A stretch of 64,000 nucleotides of DNA from positions 3,410,001 through 3,474,000 of the forward strand of contig NZ_LAIR01000002.1 in assembly GCF_001247745.1 (NCBI RefSeq). Reading direction: 5' to 3'. Source of the DNA: Luteipulveratus halotolerans (GTDB taxonomy: Bacteria; Actinomycetota; Actinomycetes; Actinomycetales; Dermatophilaceae). The position numbers and the translations under genes are program-made. The number at the start of each line of letters is the position of its first letter. The first letter of the stretch is position 1. Positions 25,498-34,701 of the stretch are shown here, piece after piece. Below the pieces are notes generated by a model. That model was given only the letters and a program-made list of their open reading frames with translations, was not told the origin of the DNA and made no database searches.

Positions 25498-25848
25498 GTG
25501 GACATCGCCGAGCTCACCGACCGCGTCGAGTACGTCTCGGCCGGATACGCCGACCACTACGCCGTCGAGCGCACCGACGAGTGGATCCTGCTCAAGCTCA
25601 CCGAGGAGGTCGGCGAGCTGGTCCAGGCGCATCTGACCGCCAGCGGCCAGGGTCGCGACCGCGGGCTGTCGCAGGCCGAGCAGGACGCCCGAACGGCCTC
25701 CGAGCTCGCCGACGTGATCGGCATGTGCCTGGTGTTCGCCCGCAGCCGCGGGATCGACGTCTCGCAGGCGATGCACGACAAGTGGCTGCAGTACGAGGAC
25801 TTCCACCGCGGGCGCGGGTTCAGCACCGACGTAGGCTCGCCGGCGTGA
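25498..25848 (+). CDS. MazG-like nucleotide pyrophosphohydrolase
   Basis: 116 residues. LLKLTEEVGELVQAHL carries the EExxE metal-binding motif and ASELADVIGMCLVFA the ExxD partner of the all-alpha NTP pyrophosphatase fold. Such proteins hydrolyse nucleoside triphosphates or related pyrophosphates to the monophosphate, often cleaning the nucleotide pool. TACGGT at 25486-25491 lies 6 nt before the GTG start. The stop overlaps the GTG start of the acetyltransferase gene. Confidence 0.85.
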   Translation: MDIAELTDRVEYVSAGYADHYAVERTDEWILLKLTEEVGELVQAHLTASGQGRDRGLSQAEQDARTASELADVIGMCLVFARSRGIDVSQAMHDKWLQYEDFHRGRGFSTDVGSPA

Positions 25849-26324
25849 CGACGATCGTGGGCGAGCTGACCGGTGGACGACGCGTGGCACGAGCGGAGGC
25901 GCAGCATGTCCCTGCCATCGTCGGACTGCTCGCCGACGACCACCTCGGCAGTGGCCGCGAACGCGCAGGCGACGACCCGGCGTACGCCTCGGCGTTCGAG
26001 CGCATCGACGCCGACCCCCACCAGCTGCTCGTCGTCGTGCTCGACCCTGACGACGAGGTCGTGGGCACGCTGCAGCTGTCGTTCATTGCCGGGCTGTCGC
26101 GTGGCGGGGCGCTACGGTCTCAGATCGAGTCGGTGCGTGTGGCGTCGTCGCAGCGCGGATCTGGTTTGGGCACAACGCTTTTCGAGTGGGCGATCGAGTA
26201 CAGCCGCTCGCACGGCGCTGCGCTCGTCCAGCTGACCACCGACAAGTCACGCCCCGAGGCCAAGGCGTTCTACGAGCGGCTCGGGTTCGTCGCGAGCCAC
26301 GAAGGCATGAAGCTCGCCCTCTGA
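25845..26324 (+). CDS. GNAT-family N-acetyltransferase
   Basis: 159 residues from GTG at 25845, overlapping the previous stop (GTGA). VRVASSQRGSGLGTTLFEWA is the acetyl-CoA pyrophosphate-binding motif (Q/RxxGxG/A) and PEAKAFYERLGFVASHEGMK the last helix-strand of the fold. The acceptor is unknown. Translation is coupled to the MazG-like gene. A TAGGCT box 7 nt before the GTG would also allow separate leaderless expression. Confidence 0.85.
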   Translation: MTTIVGELTGGRRVARAEAQHVPAIVGLLADDHLGSGRERAGDDPAYASAFERIDADPHQLLVVVLDPDDEVVGTLQLSFIAGLSRGGALRSQIESVRVASSQRGSGLGTTLFEWAIEYSRSHGAALVQLTTDKSRPEAKAFYERLGFVASHEGMKLAL

Positions 26325-26381
26325 GCGCCGATCTGTGTGATGCTGGTCACTACTCCCGTAGTGCGCCGTCCGGAGGCCAGC

Positions 26382-27644
26382 ATGAAGTCACCGATCGACC
26401 TCGACGAGCTGCGCCTCGCCCGCAGCTTCGCGACCGAGCTCTACAAGGCCAAGCTGCAGACGCAGTACGCCGGTCGCATCCGTCGCGAACCGATGGCCCG
26501 TATCGGGCTGCGCCCCTGGCACCGCGACCCGTACGCGCTCTACGAGCAGATCCGCGCCCGCCCCGAGCTGTCACCCGGCCGCTTCCCGCACACCCACGTG
26601 ACCGTCACGCACGCCGTCTGCAGCCAGGTACTGCGCAGCCGCGACTGGGGCACCACCCCGCGCGAGCAGGTCGGACGCTCGACCGGCGAGATCGACCTGT
26701 CGCTGCTCGAGCTCAACCCGCCCGACCACACGCGCATCCGACGGGTTGCGGCTCCGGCGTTCACGCCCAGGCGCATGGCGGCGTACGAACCCACCATCGA
26801 GAAGCAGGTGCACACGTTCCTCGACGCGGTGCCGCGCGGCGGCCGGTTCGACCTGCAGCGCACGCTCGCGGGACCGCTGCCGATCATGGTGATCAGCGAC
26901 CTGCTGGGCGTGCCGGACGCCGACAGCGACACGTTCATCCGCTACGGCACCGCCCTCGGGCGGGCGCTCGACGGCATCACGTCGCTGCACCACGCCCACC
27001 AGGCGCTCGGAGCGAAACGATCGCTGGAGGCGATGTTCAGGCGGCTGCTGGCCGAGCGTGAGACCGACCCGCGTGACGACCTGCTCACGCTGCTCGCCGG
27101 CGAGAAGGGTCAGGGCATCAAGGCCGTCGAGATGCTGCCGCTGTGCCAGCTGCTGCTCGTCGCCGGCTTCGAGACCACGGTCAACCTGATCGGCAACGCC
27201 GTGCACCAGCTCATGCTGCACCCCGACCAGTGGCGGCTTCTGGCCGACGACCCGTCGCTCGCGTCGGCCGTGGTCGAGGAGACGTTGCGCTACGACCCGC
27301 CGATCCAGCTGACGTCACGAACAGCGTTGCAGGACAACGAGATCGCCGGTCGCCACTTCCCCGCCGGCGAGTGGATCGTGACGGTGATCGGCGGCGCCAA
27401 CCGCGACCCCGAGGCGTTCGCGTCGCCCGACCGGTTCGACATCACCCGCACGGACGGCTCCGACCACCTGGCGTTCTCCAGCGGCATCCACTACTGCGTC
27501 GGCGCTCCTCTGGCCCGGCTCGAGGCCGAGGTCGCGCTGCGGGTGCTGGCCGAGCGCATGCCGACGCTGCGCCTGGCCGGTCGGGTGCCGATGCGGACAT
27601 CACGGGTGATCCGCGGCGTACGCCGATTGCCCCTCACCGCCTGA
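26382..27644 (+). CDS. Cytochrome P450
   Basis: 420 residues from the ATG at 26382, preceded by GGAGG. The oxygen-binding I-helix is LLVAGFETT, the K-helix ExxR motif is EETLR near residues 297-301, and the heme ligand is Cys372 in FSSGIHYCVGAPLAR. It is a soluble class I bacterial P450 that needs a ferredoxin and reductase, neither of which is adjacent. A GTG at 26337 would give 435 residues but lacks a ribosome binding site. The flavin monooxygenase downstream is separated by two hairpin repeats, so co-transcription is doubtful. Substrate unknown. Confidence 0.92.
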   Translation: MKSPIDLDELRLARSFATELYKAKLQTQYAGRIRREPMARIGLRPWHRDPYALYEQIRARPELSPGRFPHTHVTVTHAVCSQVLRSRDWGTTPREQVGRSTGEIDLSLLELNPPDHTRIRRVAAPAFTPRRMAAYEPTIEKQVHTFLDAVPRGGRFDLQRTLAGPLPIMVISDLLGVPDADSDTFIRYGTALGRALDGITSLHHAHQALGAKRSLEAMFRRLLAERETDPRDDLLTLLAGEKGQGIKAVEMLPLCQLLLVAGFETTVNLIGNAVHQLMLHPDQWRLLADDPSLASAVVEETLRYDPPIQLTSRTALQDNEIAGRHFPAGEWIVTVIGGANRDPEAFASPDRFDITRTDGSDHLAFSSGIHYCVGAPLARLEAEVALRVLAERMPTLRLAGRVPMRTSRVIRGVRRLPLTA

Positions 27645-27652
27645 CCCTCGTA

Positions 27653-27702
27653 CGAAAACCGTCTGGTCGGCACTCCATGCACTGCCGGACAGACGAGATT
27701 CG
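27653..27702. repeat. Hairpin family 1, copy B1
   Basis: Left arm with GTCTGGTCGGCA, loop CTCCATGCAC, right arm TGCCGGACAGAC continuing to GAGATTCG. The stem has several mismatches while the loop is identical to copy A. It begins 9 nt after the P450 stop. Copy B2 follows with a 62-nt period. Confidence 0.75.
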
Positions 27703-27714
27703 CACAGCCTCGTA

Positions 27715-27758
27715 CGAAAACCGTCTGGTCGGCACTCCATGCACTGCCGGACAGACAG
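27715..27758. repeat. Hairpin family 1, copy B2
   Basis: Same left arm and loop as B1, right arm TGCCGGACAGAC, then the similarity ends (AGTTCTTG). Together with B1 it forms a tandem duplication of about 62 nt. Confidence 0.75.
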
Positions 27759-27812
27759 TTCTTGCCGAGGGCTCTGGGAAACATCGGGCGGCCGGCCGGT
27801 GTTGACGCTGCC

Positions 27813-28880
27813 GTGAGCGAGCTGTCGAGCGTGGTGATCGGTGCGGGTCAGGCGGGCCTGTCGACGTCGTACCACCTGAGCCGACTCGGCATCGACCACA
27901 TCGTCCTCGACGCCGACGACGCTCCTGGCGGCGCCTGGCAGCACCGGTGGGACGCGCTCACCATGACCGACGTGCACGGTGTCGCCGAGCTGCCCGGCTC
28001 GCAGCCGCCCCCGCGCACCCACGCTCGCGCCAACCTGGCGGTGCCCGCCTACTTCGCCGAGTACGAGCGTGCCCACGACCTGCCCGTACGCCGACCGGTG
28101 CGTGTGCGTCGCGTGACCGACGACGCCGGCACGCTGGTGGTGCACGCCGACGCCGGCACCTGGCGTACCCGCACGCTCGTCAACGCGACCGGCACCTGGT
28201 CACGGCCGTTCATCCCCCACTACCCGGGCGCGGAGTCCTTCGTCGGCGAGCAGATCCACACGGTCGACTACCCGGGCCCCGAGCACTTCGTCGGCATGCG
28301 CACGCTCGTCGTGGGCGGCGGCGCGTCAGCCGTGCAGTTCCTCGGCGCCCTCGCCCCGATCACCGACACTCTGTGGGTCACGAGGCGCGAACCCGTCTGG
28401 CGCACCAGCAGATTCACGCCCGAGGCCGGCGCAGCAGCAGTCGCGCTGGTCGAGCAACGCGTCGCTCGAGGCCTCCCGCCCGAGAGCGTCGTCAGCGTGA
28501 CCGGCCTGATGCTGCGCGAGCAGGAGCAGGAGGCCGCCCGGCTCGGGGCGTACGACGCCCGGCGCCCCATGTTCGAACGCATCGAGCCGCACGGCGTGCG
28601 GTGGCCGGACGGCTCGTACGAACCCGTCGACGTGATCCTCTGGGCGACCGGCTTCCGTCCGGCGATCGGCCATCTGGCGCCGCTGCACCTGCGTACGCCG
28701 GCCGGCGGCATCCAGCTCGACCGCAACGGCCGTGGCACGACGGCGGTGGCCGACGAGCGGGTCCAGCTGGTCGGCTACGGACCGTCGGCGAGCACCATCG
28801 GAGCCAACCGCGCAGGCCGGACGGCCGCGGCCGGCGTACGCCGGTATCTCCGCTCCCAGGACGCGATTCGCGTCGCCTGA
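27813..28880 (+). CDS. FAD-dependent monooxygenase/oxidoreductase (CzcO/flavin monooxygenase-like)
   Basis: 355 residues from GTG at 27813. VVIGAGQAGLSTSYHLSRLG binds FAD (residues 6-25), and RTLVVGGGASAVQFLGALAP is the second Rossmann motif for NAD(P)H. DVILWATGFRPAIGHL is the conserved ATG motif of flavin monooxygenase-like proteins. The group includes Baeyer-Villiger enzymes and TrkA-like metal-associated oxidoreductases; the classical FxGxxxHxxxW fingerprint is not seen, so a simple oxidoreductase is equally possible. It is bracketed by pairs of family 1 hairpins on both sides. Confidence 0.85.
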   Translation: MSELSSVVIGAGQAGLSTSYHLSRLGIDHIVLDADDAPGGAWQHRWDALTMTDVHGVAELPGSQPPPRTHARANLAVPAYFAEYERAHDLPVRRPVRVRRVTDDAGTLVVHADAGTWRTRTLVNATGTWSRPFIPHYPGAESFVGEQIHTVDYPGPEHFVGMRTLVVGGGASAVQFLGALAPITDTLWVTRREPVWRTSRFTPEAGAAAVALVEQRVARGLPPESVVSVTGLMLREQEQEAARLGAYDARRPMFERIEPHGVRWPDGSYEPVDVILWATGFRPAIGHLAPLHLRTPAGGIQLDRNGRGTTAVADERVQLVGYGPSASTIGANRAGRTAAAGVRRYLRSQDAIRVA

Positions 28881-28885
28881 CCGCA

Positions 28886-28930
28886 CGAGTCTCGTCTGTC
28901 CGGCACTCCATGCACTGCCGGACAGACAGC
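28886..28930. repeat. Hairpin family 1, copy C1
   Basis: GTCTGTCCGGCA, loop CTCCATGCAC, TGCCGGACAGAC: a perfect 12-bp inner stem, starting 6 nt after the monooxygenase stop. The outer stem is only partly conserved. Confidence 0.75.
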
Positions 28931-28948
28931 CTTCGCCGCACCCTTGCC

Positions 28949-28998
28949 CGAATCTCGTCTGGTCGGCACTCCATGCACTGCCGGACAGACGAGATTCG
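28949..28998. repeat. Hairpin family 1, copy C2
   Basis: CGAATCTCGTCTGGTCGGCA, loop CTCCATGCAC, then the complementary right arm to GAGATTCG. It is 63 nt downstream of C1, so this is again a tandem pair. It ends 12 nt before the ABC-F promoter and may insulate it. Confidence 0.75.
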
Positions 28999-28999
28999 T

Positions 29000-29040
29000 G
29001 GAAAAGGGGTTTGCGCGGACCGCGTGCCCGCGCCTAGCCT
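29000..29040 (+). promoter_or_regulatory. ABC-F promoter with possible WhiB7-type site
   Basis: TTGCGC (29011-29016) and TAGCCT (29035-29040) are spaced by 18 nt. The short AT-rich run GGAAAAGG lies directly before the -35 box, the place where WhiB7-dependent promoters carry their AT-rich motif. Most resistance genes of this type in actinobacteria are under WhiB7; here it is inferred. Confidence 0.5.
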
Positions 29041-29049
29041 CGACGCATC

Positions 29050-29061
29050 ATGAAGCACTGA
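29050..29061 (+). CDS. Three-codon leader ORF (M-K-H) of the ABC-F gene
   Basis: ATG AAG CAC TGA starts 9 nt after the -10 box, so it lies at or within a few nt of the mRNA 5' end. It is followed by an RNA region that can fold over the ABC-F ribosome binding site. Antibiotic-stalled ribosomes on such minimal leader ORFs commonly control resistance genes. Whether it is translated is not shown. Confidence 0.5.
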   Translation: MKH

Positions 29062-29078
29062 CTCCTGCCCTGCTCGCG

Positions 29079-29167
29079 CCTGCGGCCCCGACGCACTGAC
29101 GTCGTACGCCCGGCGAGCAACCCGCACCACCTGGCCGGCCGGCGTACGACGTCGGGCCCGCCGCAGG
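29079..29167 (+). promoter_or_regulatory. Attenuator-like leader RNA masking the ABC-F ribosome binding site
   Basis: CCTGCGGC (29079-29086) is complementary to GCCGCAGG (29160-29167), which includes the start of the AGGAG ribosome binding site. Nested inside, ACGTCGTACGC (29099-29109) pairs perfectly with GCGTACGACGT (29142-29152). The two stems can stack into one structure that hides the start site. A ribosome held on the leader ORF at 29050 could disturb it. Confidence 0.55.
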
Positions 29168-29174
29168 AGCTCTC

Positions 29175-30752
<1,578 letters not shown>

Positions 30753-30823
30753 CGGGCGGCGTTCAGTCTGCGTTCAGGCTCGCTCGCCCTGGTTGATCGT
30801 TCAACTACTACGAGGAGACCCCT

Positions 30824-31273
30824 GTGCGCTCATTCCTGACGTCCGTCCGCACCCCGGCCGCCGTACGAGACACCGGTCTGCTGATCGGGCGTGCCCTGCT
30901 CGGAGTCGTGCTCATCGCTCACGGCCTCCAGAAGTTCAACGACCTCGGCCTGGACGGCGTCGAGGCGATGTTCGAGAAGTCGGGTGTGCCCCTGCCCGCG
31001 CTCACCGCACCCGCCGTCGCCGCACTCGAGGTCGGCGGTGGCGCACTGCTGATCGCCGGGCTGCTCACCTCGCTCGTGAGCGCACTCGTCGCTCTCGACA
31101 TGCTCGGCGCCTGGTGGTTCGTCCACAAGGACGGCGGCCTGTTCGTCTCCGAGGGTGGCTGGGAGCTCGTGGCGATGATCGGCGCAGCAGCGGTCGCGCT
31201 CGCCGCCGTCGGTGCGGGCAGGTTCAGCATCGACCACGCGACGTCGCGGCTGCTGCGCTCGAGCGCGGTCTGA
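30824..31273 (+). CDS. DoxX-family membrane protein
   Basis: 149 residues with four hydrophobic segments. LLIGRALLGVVLIAHGLQKF at the start is the DoxX signature, followed by the FEKSGVPLP loop. DoxX proteins are integral membrane proteins, some linked to detoxification of reactive oxygen with SodA and SseA in mycobacteria; many have no known role. The GTG at 30824 has GAGGAG upstream. The gene is separate from ABC-F by a 71-nt gap. Confidence 0.88.
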   Translation: MRSFLTSVRTPAAVRDTGLLIGRALLGVVLIAHGLQKFNDLGLDGVEAMFEKSGVPLPALTAPAVAALEVGGGALLIAGLLTSLVSALVALDMLGAWWFVHKDGGLFVSEGGWELVAMIGAAAVALAAVGAGRFSIDHATSRLLRSSAV

Positions 31274-31310
31274 GGAGAGCCGTTGCGCTGCAGCAGCGCA
31301 GCGCAACGGG

Positions 31311-31727
31311 TCAGCCGTCGGCCTTCGAGCCGGCGAGCGCGATCGTCCCCTGAGCAACCGCGCACAGGACGTCGGACGAGACGTCGCGCACCTCGGCCCG
31401 GCAGACCGCGCGACGACCGGACGCCGACACGACCGTCGCGTCAGCGCGCAGGAGCGGCCCGCGCGCGGGCGCGACGAGGTCGATCGTGTAGCCGGCGGTC
31501 AGCACCTGCGGCCCCAGCCGCGAACCGCCCGCGAACGTGAGCGCGTTGTCGACCAGGTAGGCGATCACGCCGCCGTGCGCGTAGCCGAACTGCTGCCGGT
31601 GCTCGTCCTTCATCTCCAGCTCGAGGGTCGCCGTGCCGTCGCCGAAGGCGGTGATGCGGGTGCCGAGCAACGCACTGAACGGCTGGGCAGCGAGGACGGA
31701 GCGGGCGTCGTCGAGGGTGAGGTCCAT
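31311..31727 (-). CDS. PaaI-family hotdog thioesterase
   Basis: 138 residues from ATG at 31727. FGYAHGGVIAYLVDNALTFA is the PaaI/YdiI-type catalytic HGG-x6-D/N motif and SASGRRAVCRAEVRD the last strands. It would hydrolyse an acyl-CoA or protect against stalled CoA esters. TAGCCT lies 7 nt before the ATG on the minus strand, which supports this start and a leaderless transcript. The stop of the YCII gene upstream is only 10 nt away, so the two may also be co-transcribed. Confidence 0.85.
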   Translation of the reverse strand: MDLTLDDARSVLAAQPFSALLGTRITAFGDGTATLELEMKDEHRQQFGYAHGGVIAYLVDNALTFAGGSRLGPQVLTAGYTIDLVAPARGPLLRADATVVSASGRRAVCRAEVRDVSSDVLCAVAQGTIALAGSKADG

Positions 31728-31737
31728 GCGGGCAAGG

Positions 31738-32106
31738 CTAGGTGTGGCTCGGCCAGACCTCGGGCGCGCACGGGCGGACGTCGACACCGGCGTACGCCGC
31801 GTCGGGCAGCCGGGCCGCGATGTCGTACGCCTCCTGCTCGGTCGCGCACTCGACGACCATGAACCCGGCGAGGTGCTCCTTGGCCTCGGCGAGCGGTCCG
31901 TCGGTGACGACCACCTCGTCGCCGGCGTCGCGCCGGACCACGCGCGTCCGCGACACGTCACCCAGACCGGCGCCGTCGACGTACCGGCCGTCGCGCCGCA
32001 GCGCCTCACCGACCGACATCGTGCCCGCCCCGATCGCGGCCCGGTCGTCGTCGCTGAGCTCGGCCCACTGCTGCGCCGAGCTGCGGATGAGCAGCACGTA
32101 CTTCAT
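31738..32106 (-). CDS. YCII-related (DGPF) protein
   Basis: 122 residues from the ATG at 32106 with GGTGGAG upstream. MKYVLLIRSSAQQW and VVTDGPLAEAKEHLAGFMVVE carry the DGP(F) motif. DGPF proteins are small ferredoxin-like-fold proteins almost always linked to ECF42 sigma factors and thought to be their targets or partners. The divergent VOC-YCII-ECF42 operon is 88 nt away. The longer frame reaching 32202 crosses the shared promoter region and is not used. Confidence 0.85.
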   Translation of the reverse strand: MKYVLLIRSSAQQWAELSDDDRAAIGAGTMSVGEALRRDGRYVDGAGLGDVSRTRVVRRDAGDEVVVTDGPLAEAKEHLAGFMVVECATEQEAYDIAARLPDAAYAGVDVRPCAPEVWPSHT

Positions 32107-32135
32107 CGCTCCACCCTGACCGATCCGGCGACCCG

Positions 32136-32162
32136 TGTCGAGAAACGCGAGGCGGCTCCGAC
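32136..32162 (+). promoter_or_regulatory. Candidate ECF42 promoter
   Basis: TGTCGA (32136-32141), a 17-nt spacer and CGAC (32159-32162). ECF42 sigma factors are known to use TGTCGA at -35 and CGA/TC at -10. It lies 33 nt before the VOC gene, first gene of the ECF42 operon. Confidence 0.65.
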
Positions 32163-32194
32163 GTACCCGTGCCACCCACGACCAAGGAGCTCTC

Positions 32195-32977
32195 ATGACC
32201 ATCCGTCAGCGCACCCACGACCAGACCCCGCAGCTGAACAGCCTGCTGCTCGGCTCGCGCGATCCCGAGCGGCTGCGTGACTGGTACGCCACGGCATTCG
32301 CGACCGAGTCCAACCGCTTCGGGTTCGTCGAGCTCGGCGCAGCAGGTGTCCTGCCCGACCCTCGCGACGACGTCGCCGACCAGGCCACCGAGCCCGGCCG
32401 CGTCATCCTCAACCTCGGAGTCCGCGACATCCAGGCGGCGGTGCAGCGGATCGAGCAGGCCGGTACGACGTGGATCACGCCCCTGGAGGAGCGCGAGCCG
32501 GGCTGGTTCGCGACGTTCACCGACCCGGACGGCACCTACGTCCAGGTCATCCAGATGAAGCCCGAGACCGACGCCGAGATGCTCGCCGAGGCGCGGCGTG
32601 ATGCGACCCCGACGCGACCGTTCTGCGGGTTCGCGGTCGACGACACCGCCCGGGCCGCGACGTTCTACCGCGACATGCTCGGCCTCGACGTCACCGACGG
32701 CCCGATGGGGCTGCTCACGATCTGGCTCGGTGAGAGCGACTTCGTGATGGCGTACCCGAAGGAGACGCACGTCCCCGCCCAGCACACGATCCTCAACATC
32801 CCGGTCGACGACATCGACGACGCCGTGGCGAGCCTGGTCGAGCAGGGCGTCCAGATGCTGCGGTACGACGGGTTCGGCCAGGACGAGCACGGCATCTCGC
32901 GCGACAACGGCGGTCCGCCCATCGCGTGGTTCACCGATCCGGCCGGCAACGTGCTGTCCGTCCTGCAGCCGCAGTGA
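32195..32977 (+). CDS. VOC-superfamily (glyoxalase/bleomycin-resistance fold) protein, two domains
   Basis: 260 residues with two VOC modules: the first around SLLLGSRDPERLRDWYATAF, the second around FCGFAVDDTARAATFYRDML and ending AWFTDPAGNVLSVLQ. Such tandem VOC proteins are dioxygenase- or glyoxalase-like metal enzymes or binding proteins. AAGGAG is 5-10 nt before the ATG. It is the first gene of an operon with a YCII protein and an ECF42 sigma factor, so it is a likely target of that sigma factor. Confidence 0.88.
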   Translation: MTIRQRTHDQTPQLNSLLLGSRDPERLRDWYATAFATESNRFGFVELGAAGVLPDPRDDVADQATEPGRVILNLGVRDIQAAVQRIEQAGTTWITPLEEREPGWFATFTDPDGTYVQVIQMKPETDAEMLAEARRDATPTRPFCGFAVDDTARAATFYRDMLGLDVTDGPMGLLTIWLGESDFVMAYPKETHVPAQHTILNIPVDDIDDAVASLVEQGVQMLRYDGFGQDEHGISRDNGGPPIAWFTDPAGNVLSVLQPQ

Positions 32978-32991
32978 CAGGATCTGAGGCG

Positions 32992-33375
32992 ATGCGCTTC
33001 CTCATGCTGATCCACGACAACCCGCGCCGGTGGGAGCATCCGACGTTCGCGCAGCACGGCTCCGACCCGGCCGACATCGCGCGCTGGCAGCGCGAGCTCG
33101 ACACGCTGCTCTCCGAGCTGGAGGAGTCGGGCGAGTACGTCAGCGGGCTGCCCCTCGCCGACCCCGCCCGTACGCGCACCGTCCGCGTGGTCGACGACGA
33201 GATGCTCGTGGTCGACGGCCCGTACGCCGAGACCAAGGAACAGCTCGCCGGATACCTCGTGCTGGAGTGCGCCTCCTGGGAACGGGCCGAGCAGATCGCC
33301 GGGCGGTTCCCGTCCAGCCGGTTCGGGCCGATCGAGCTGCGCCCGATCATGACCGCGTCCGGCGCAGAGATGTGA
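32992..33375 (+). CDS. YCII-related (DGPF) protein
   Basis: 127 residues. MRFLMLIHDNPRRW at the start and VVDGPYAETKEQLAGYLVLE around the DGP motif. It is the second DGPF protein of the locus, homologous to that at 31738-32106. The stop overlaps the GTG of the sigma factor gene (GTGA), so expression of sigma factor and DGPF protein is coupled. A role as accessory protein or output of ECF42 is known from the family context; its biochemical activity is unknown. Confidence 0.88.
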   Translation: MRFLMLIHDNPRRWEHPTFAQHGSDPADIARWQRELDTLLSELEESGEYVSGLPLADPARTRTVRVVDDEMLVVDGPYAETKEQLAGYLVLECASWERAEQIAGRFPSSRFGPIELRPIMTASGAEM

Positions 33376-34607
33376 GCGAGCCGTCGTACGACGACCTGTG
33401 GCGTGAGCTCACGCCACAGGTCGTCGCGGCCGTCGTACGACGGTTCGGCCACTTCGAGCTCGCCGAGGAGGCCGTGCAGGAGGCGCTGCTCGCGGCCTCG
33501 ACGCAGTGGCCGCGCGACGGTCTGCCACGTGACCCGCGCGCCTGGCTGATCTCGGTGGCCGCTCGGCGTACGACCGACCTGCTGCGCAGCGAGGGCGCCC
33601 GACGGGCTCGCGAGGAGTCGGCCGCGGTCACCGCCGGGCCGGCGCCCGAGGTACCCGACCAGGACGACACGCTCACCCTGCTGCTGCTGTGCTGCCACCC
33701 CGAGCTGTCGCAGGCGTCGCAGGTGGCGCTGACGCTGCGCGCGGTCGGCGGTCTCACGACCCGCGAGATCGGTCGCGCGTTCCTCACGCCCGAGTCGACG
33801 ATGGCGCAGCGAATCAGCAGGGCCAAGAAGGCGATTCGCGCAGCGGGCACGTCGTTCGAGATGCCATCGGCGACCGAGCTCGACGACCGGCTGGACGCGG
33901 TGAAGCGGGTGATCTACCTGATCTTCAACGAGGGCTACACCGCCTCGTCGGGTGAGGACCTGCAGCGTCGCGATCTCACCCGCGAGGCGATCCGGCTGGG
34001 CCGGCTGCTGCACCGCTCGCGACCGCTCGACGGGGAGGCGGCCGGTCTGCTCGCGCTGATGCTGCTCACCGACGCCCGCCGTCCCGGCCGTGAGACCGCT
34101 GACGGCGCGCTGGTGCCGTTGGCCGAGCAGGACCGCACGCTGTGGGACGGCTCGGCGATCACCGAAGGTGTCTCTCTCATCGAGGACGCGTTGGCCCGCT
34201 TTCCGTTGGGGCCTTACCAGGTTCAGGCAGCGATCGCCGCCGTGCACGACGAGGCCGCGCGCGCCTCCGACACCGACTGGCCGCAGGTGCTCGCGCTGTA
34301 CGACGTGCTGCGGGTCGTGCAGCCCGGCCCGATGGTCGAGCTCAACCGGGCTGTCGCGGTGGCCATGGTGGATGGCGCAGCGGCCGGCCTCGACGAGCTC
34401 GCTCCCCTGGCCGACCGGCTCGCCGACCACCACCGGTACGTCGCCGTGCGAGCCCACCTGCTCGAGATGGCAGGCGACACCGAAGGCGCGCGATCGGCGT
34501 ACGAACGCGCAGCCGAGCTCACGACGAGCATCCCGGAGCAGCAGTTCCTGAGACGACGGGCCGCGCTGCCCCACCCCACGGGTCGCTCACGCACCCCCGA
34601 CGACTGA
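33372..34607 (+). CDS. ECF42-type RNA polymerase sigma factor
   Basis: 411 residues from GTG at 33372. Region 2 is in the first 80 residues (FELAEEAVQEALLAASTQWP), region 4 around LTTREIGRAFLTPESTMAQR. The remaining 230 residues (DAVKRVIYLIFNEGYTASSG onward) form the TPR-like extension that defines ECF42; it replaces an anti-sigma factor as control element. No anti-sigma gene is adjacent. It follows a DGPF gene with a 4-nt overlap. The promoter-like TGTCGA-N17-CGAC at 32136 suggests autoregulation. Confidence 0.92.
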   Translation: MSEPSYDDLWRELTPQVVAAVVRRFGHFELAEEAVQEALLAASTQWPRDGLPRDPRAWLISVAARRTTDLLRSEGARRAREESAAVTAGPAPEVPDQDDTLTLLLLCCHPELSQASQVALTLRAVGGLTTREIGRAFLTPESTMAQRISRAKKAIRAAGTSFEMPSATELDDRLDAVKRVIYLIFNEGYTASSGEDLQRRDLTREAIRLGRLLHRSRPLDGEAAGLLALMLLTDARRPGRETADGALVPLAEQDRTLWDGSAITEGVSLIEDALARFPLGPYQVQAAIAAVHDEAARASDTDWPQVLALYDVLRVVQPGPMVELNRAVAVAMVDGAAAGLDELAPLADRLADHHRYVAVRAHLLEMAGDTEGARSAYERAAELTTSIPEQQFLRRRAALPHPTGRSRTPDD

Positions 34608-34644
34608 CGAGAACCCCGACAACCGCACGGGTGCTCGTCAGTCG
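34601..34644. terminator. Bidirectional terminator between ECF42 and the LuxR-type gene
   Basis: CGACTGACGAG (34601-34611) and CTCGTCAGTCG (34634-34644) pair over 11 bp. The left arm includes the ECF42 stop codon. The genes on both sides converge on it. Confidence 0.6.
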
Positions 34645-34701
34645 AGCGGCTGGGGTCGTCAAGAAGTGGGGGGGTCTCGTCGGGTGCCGGTGCCTCAGCG
34701 C

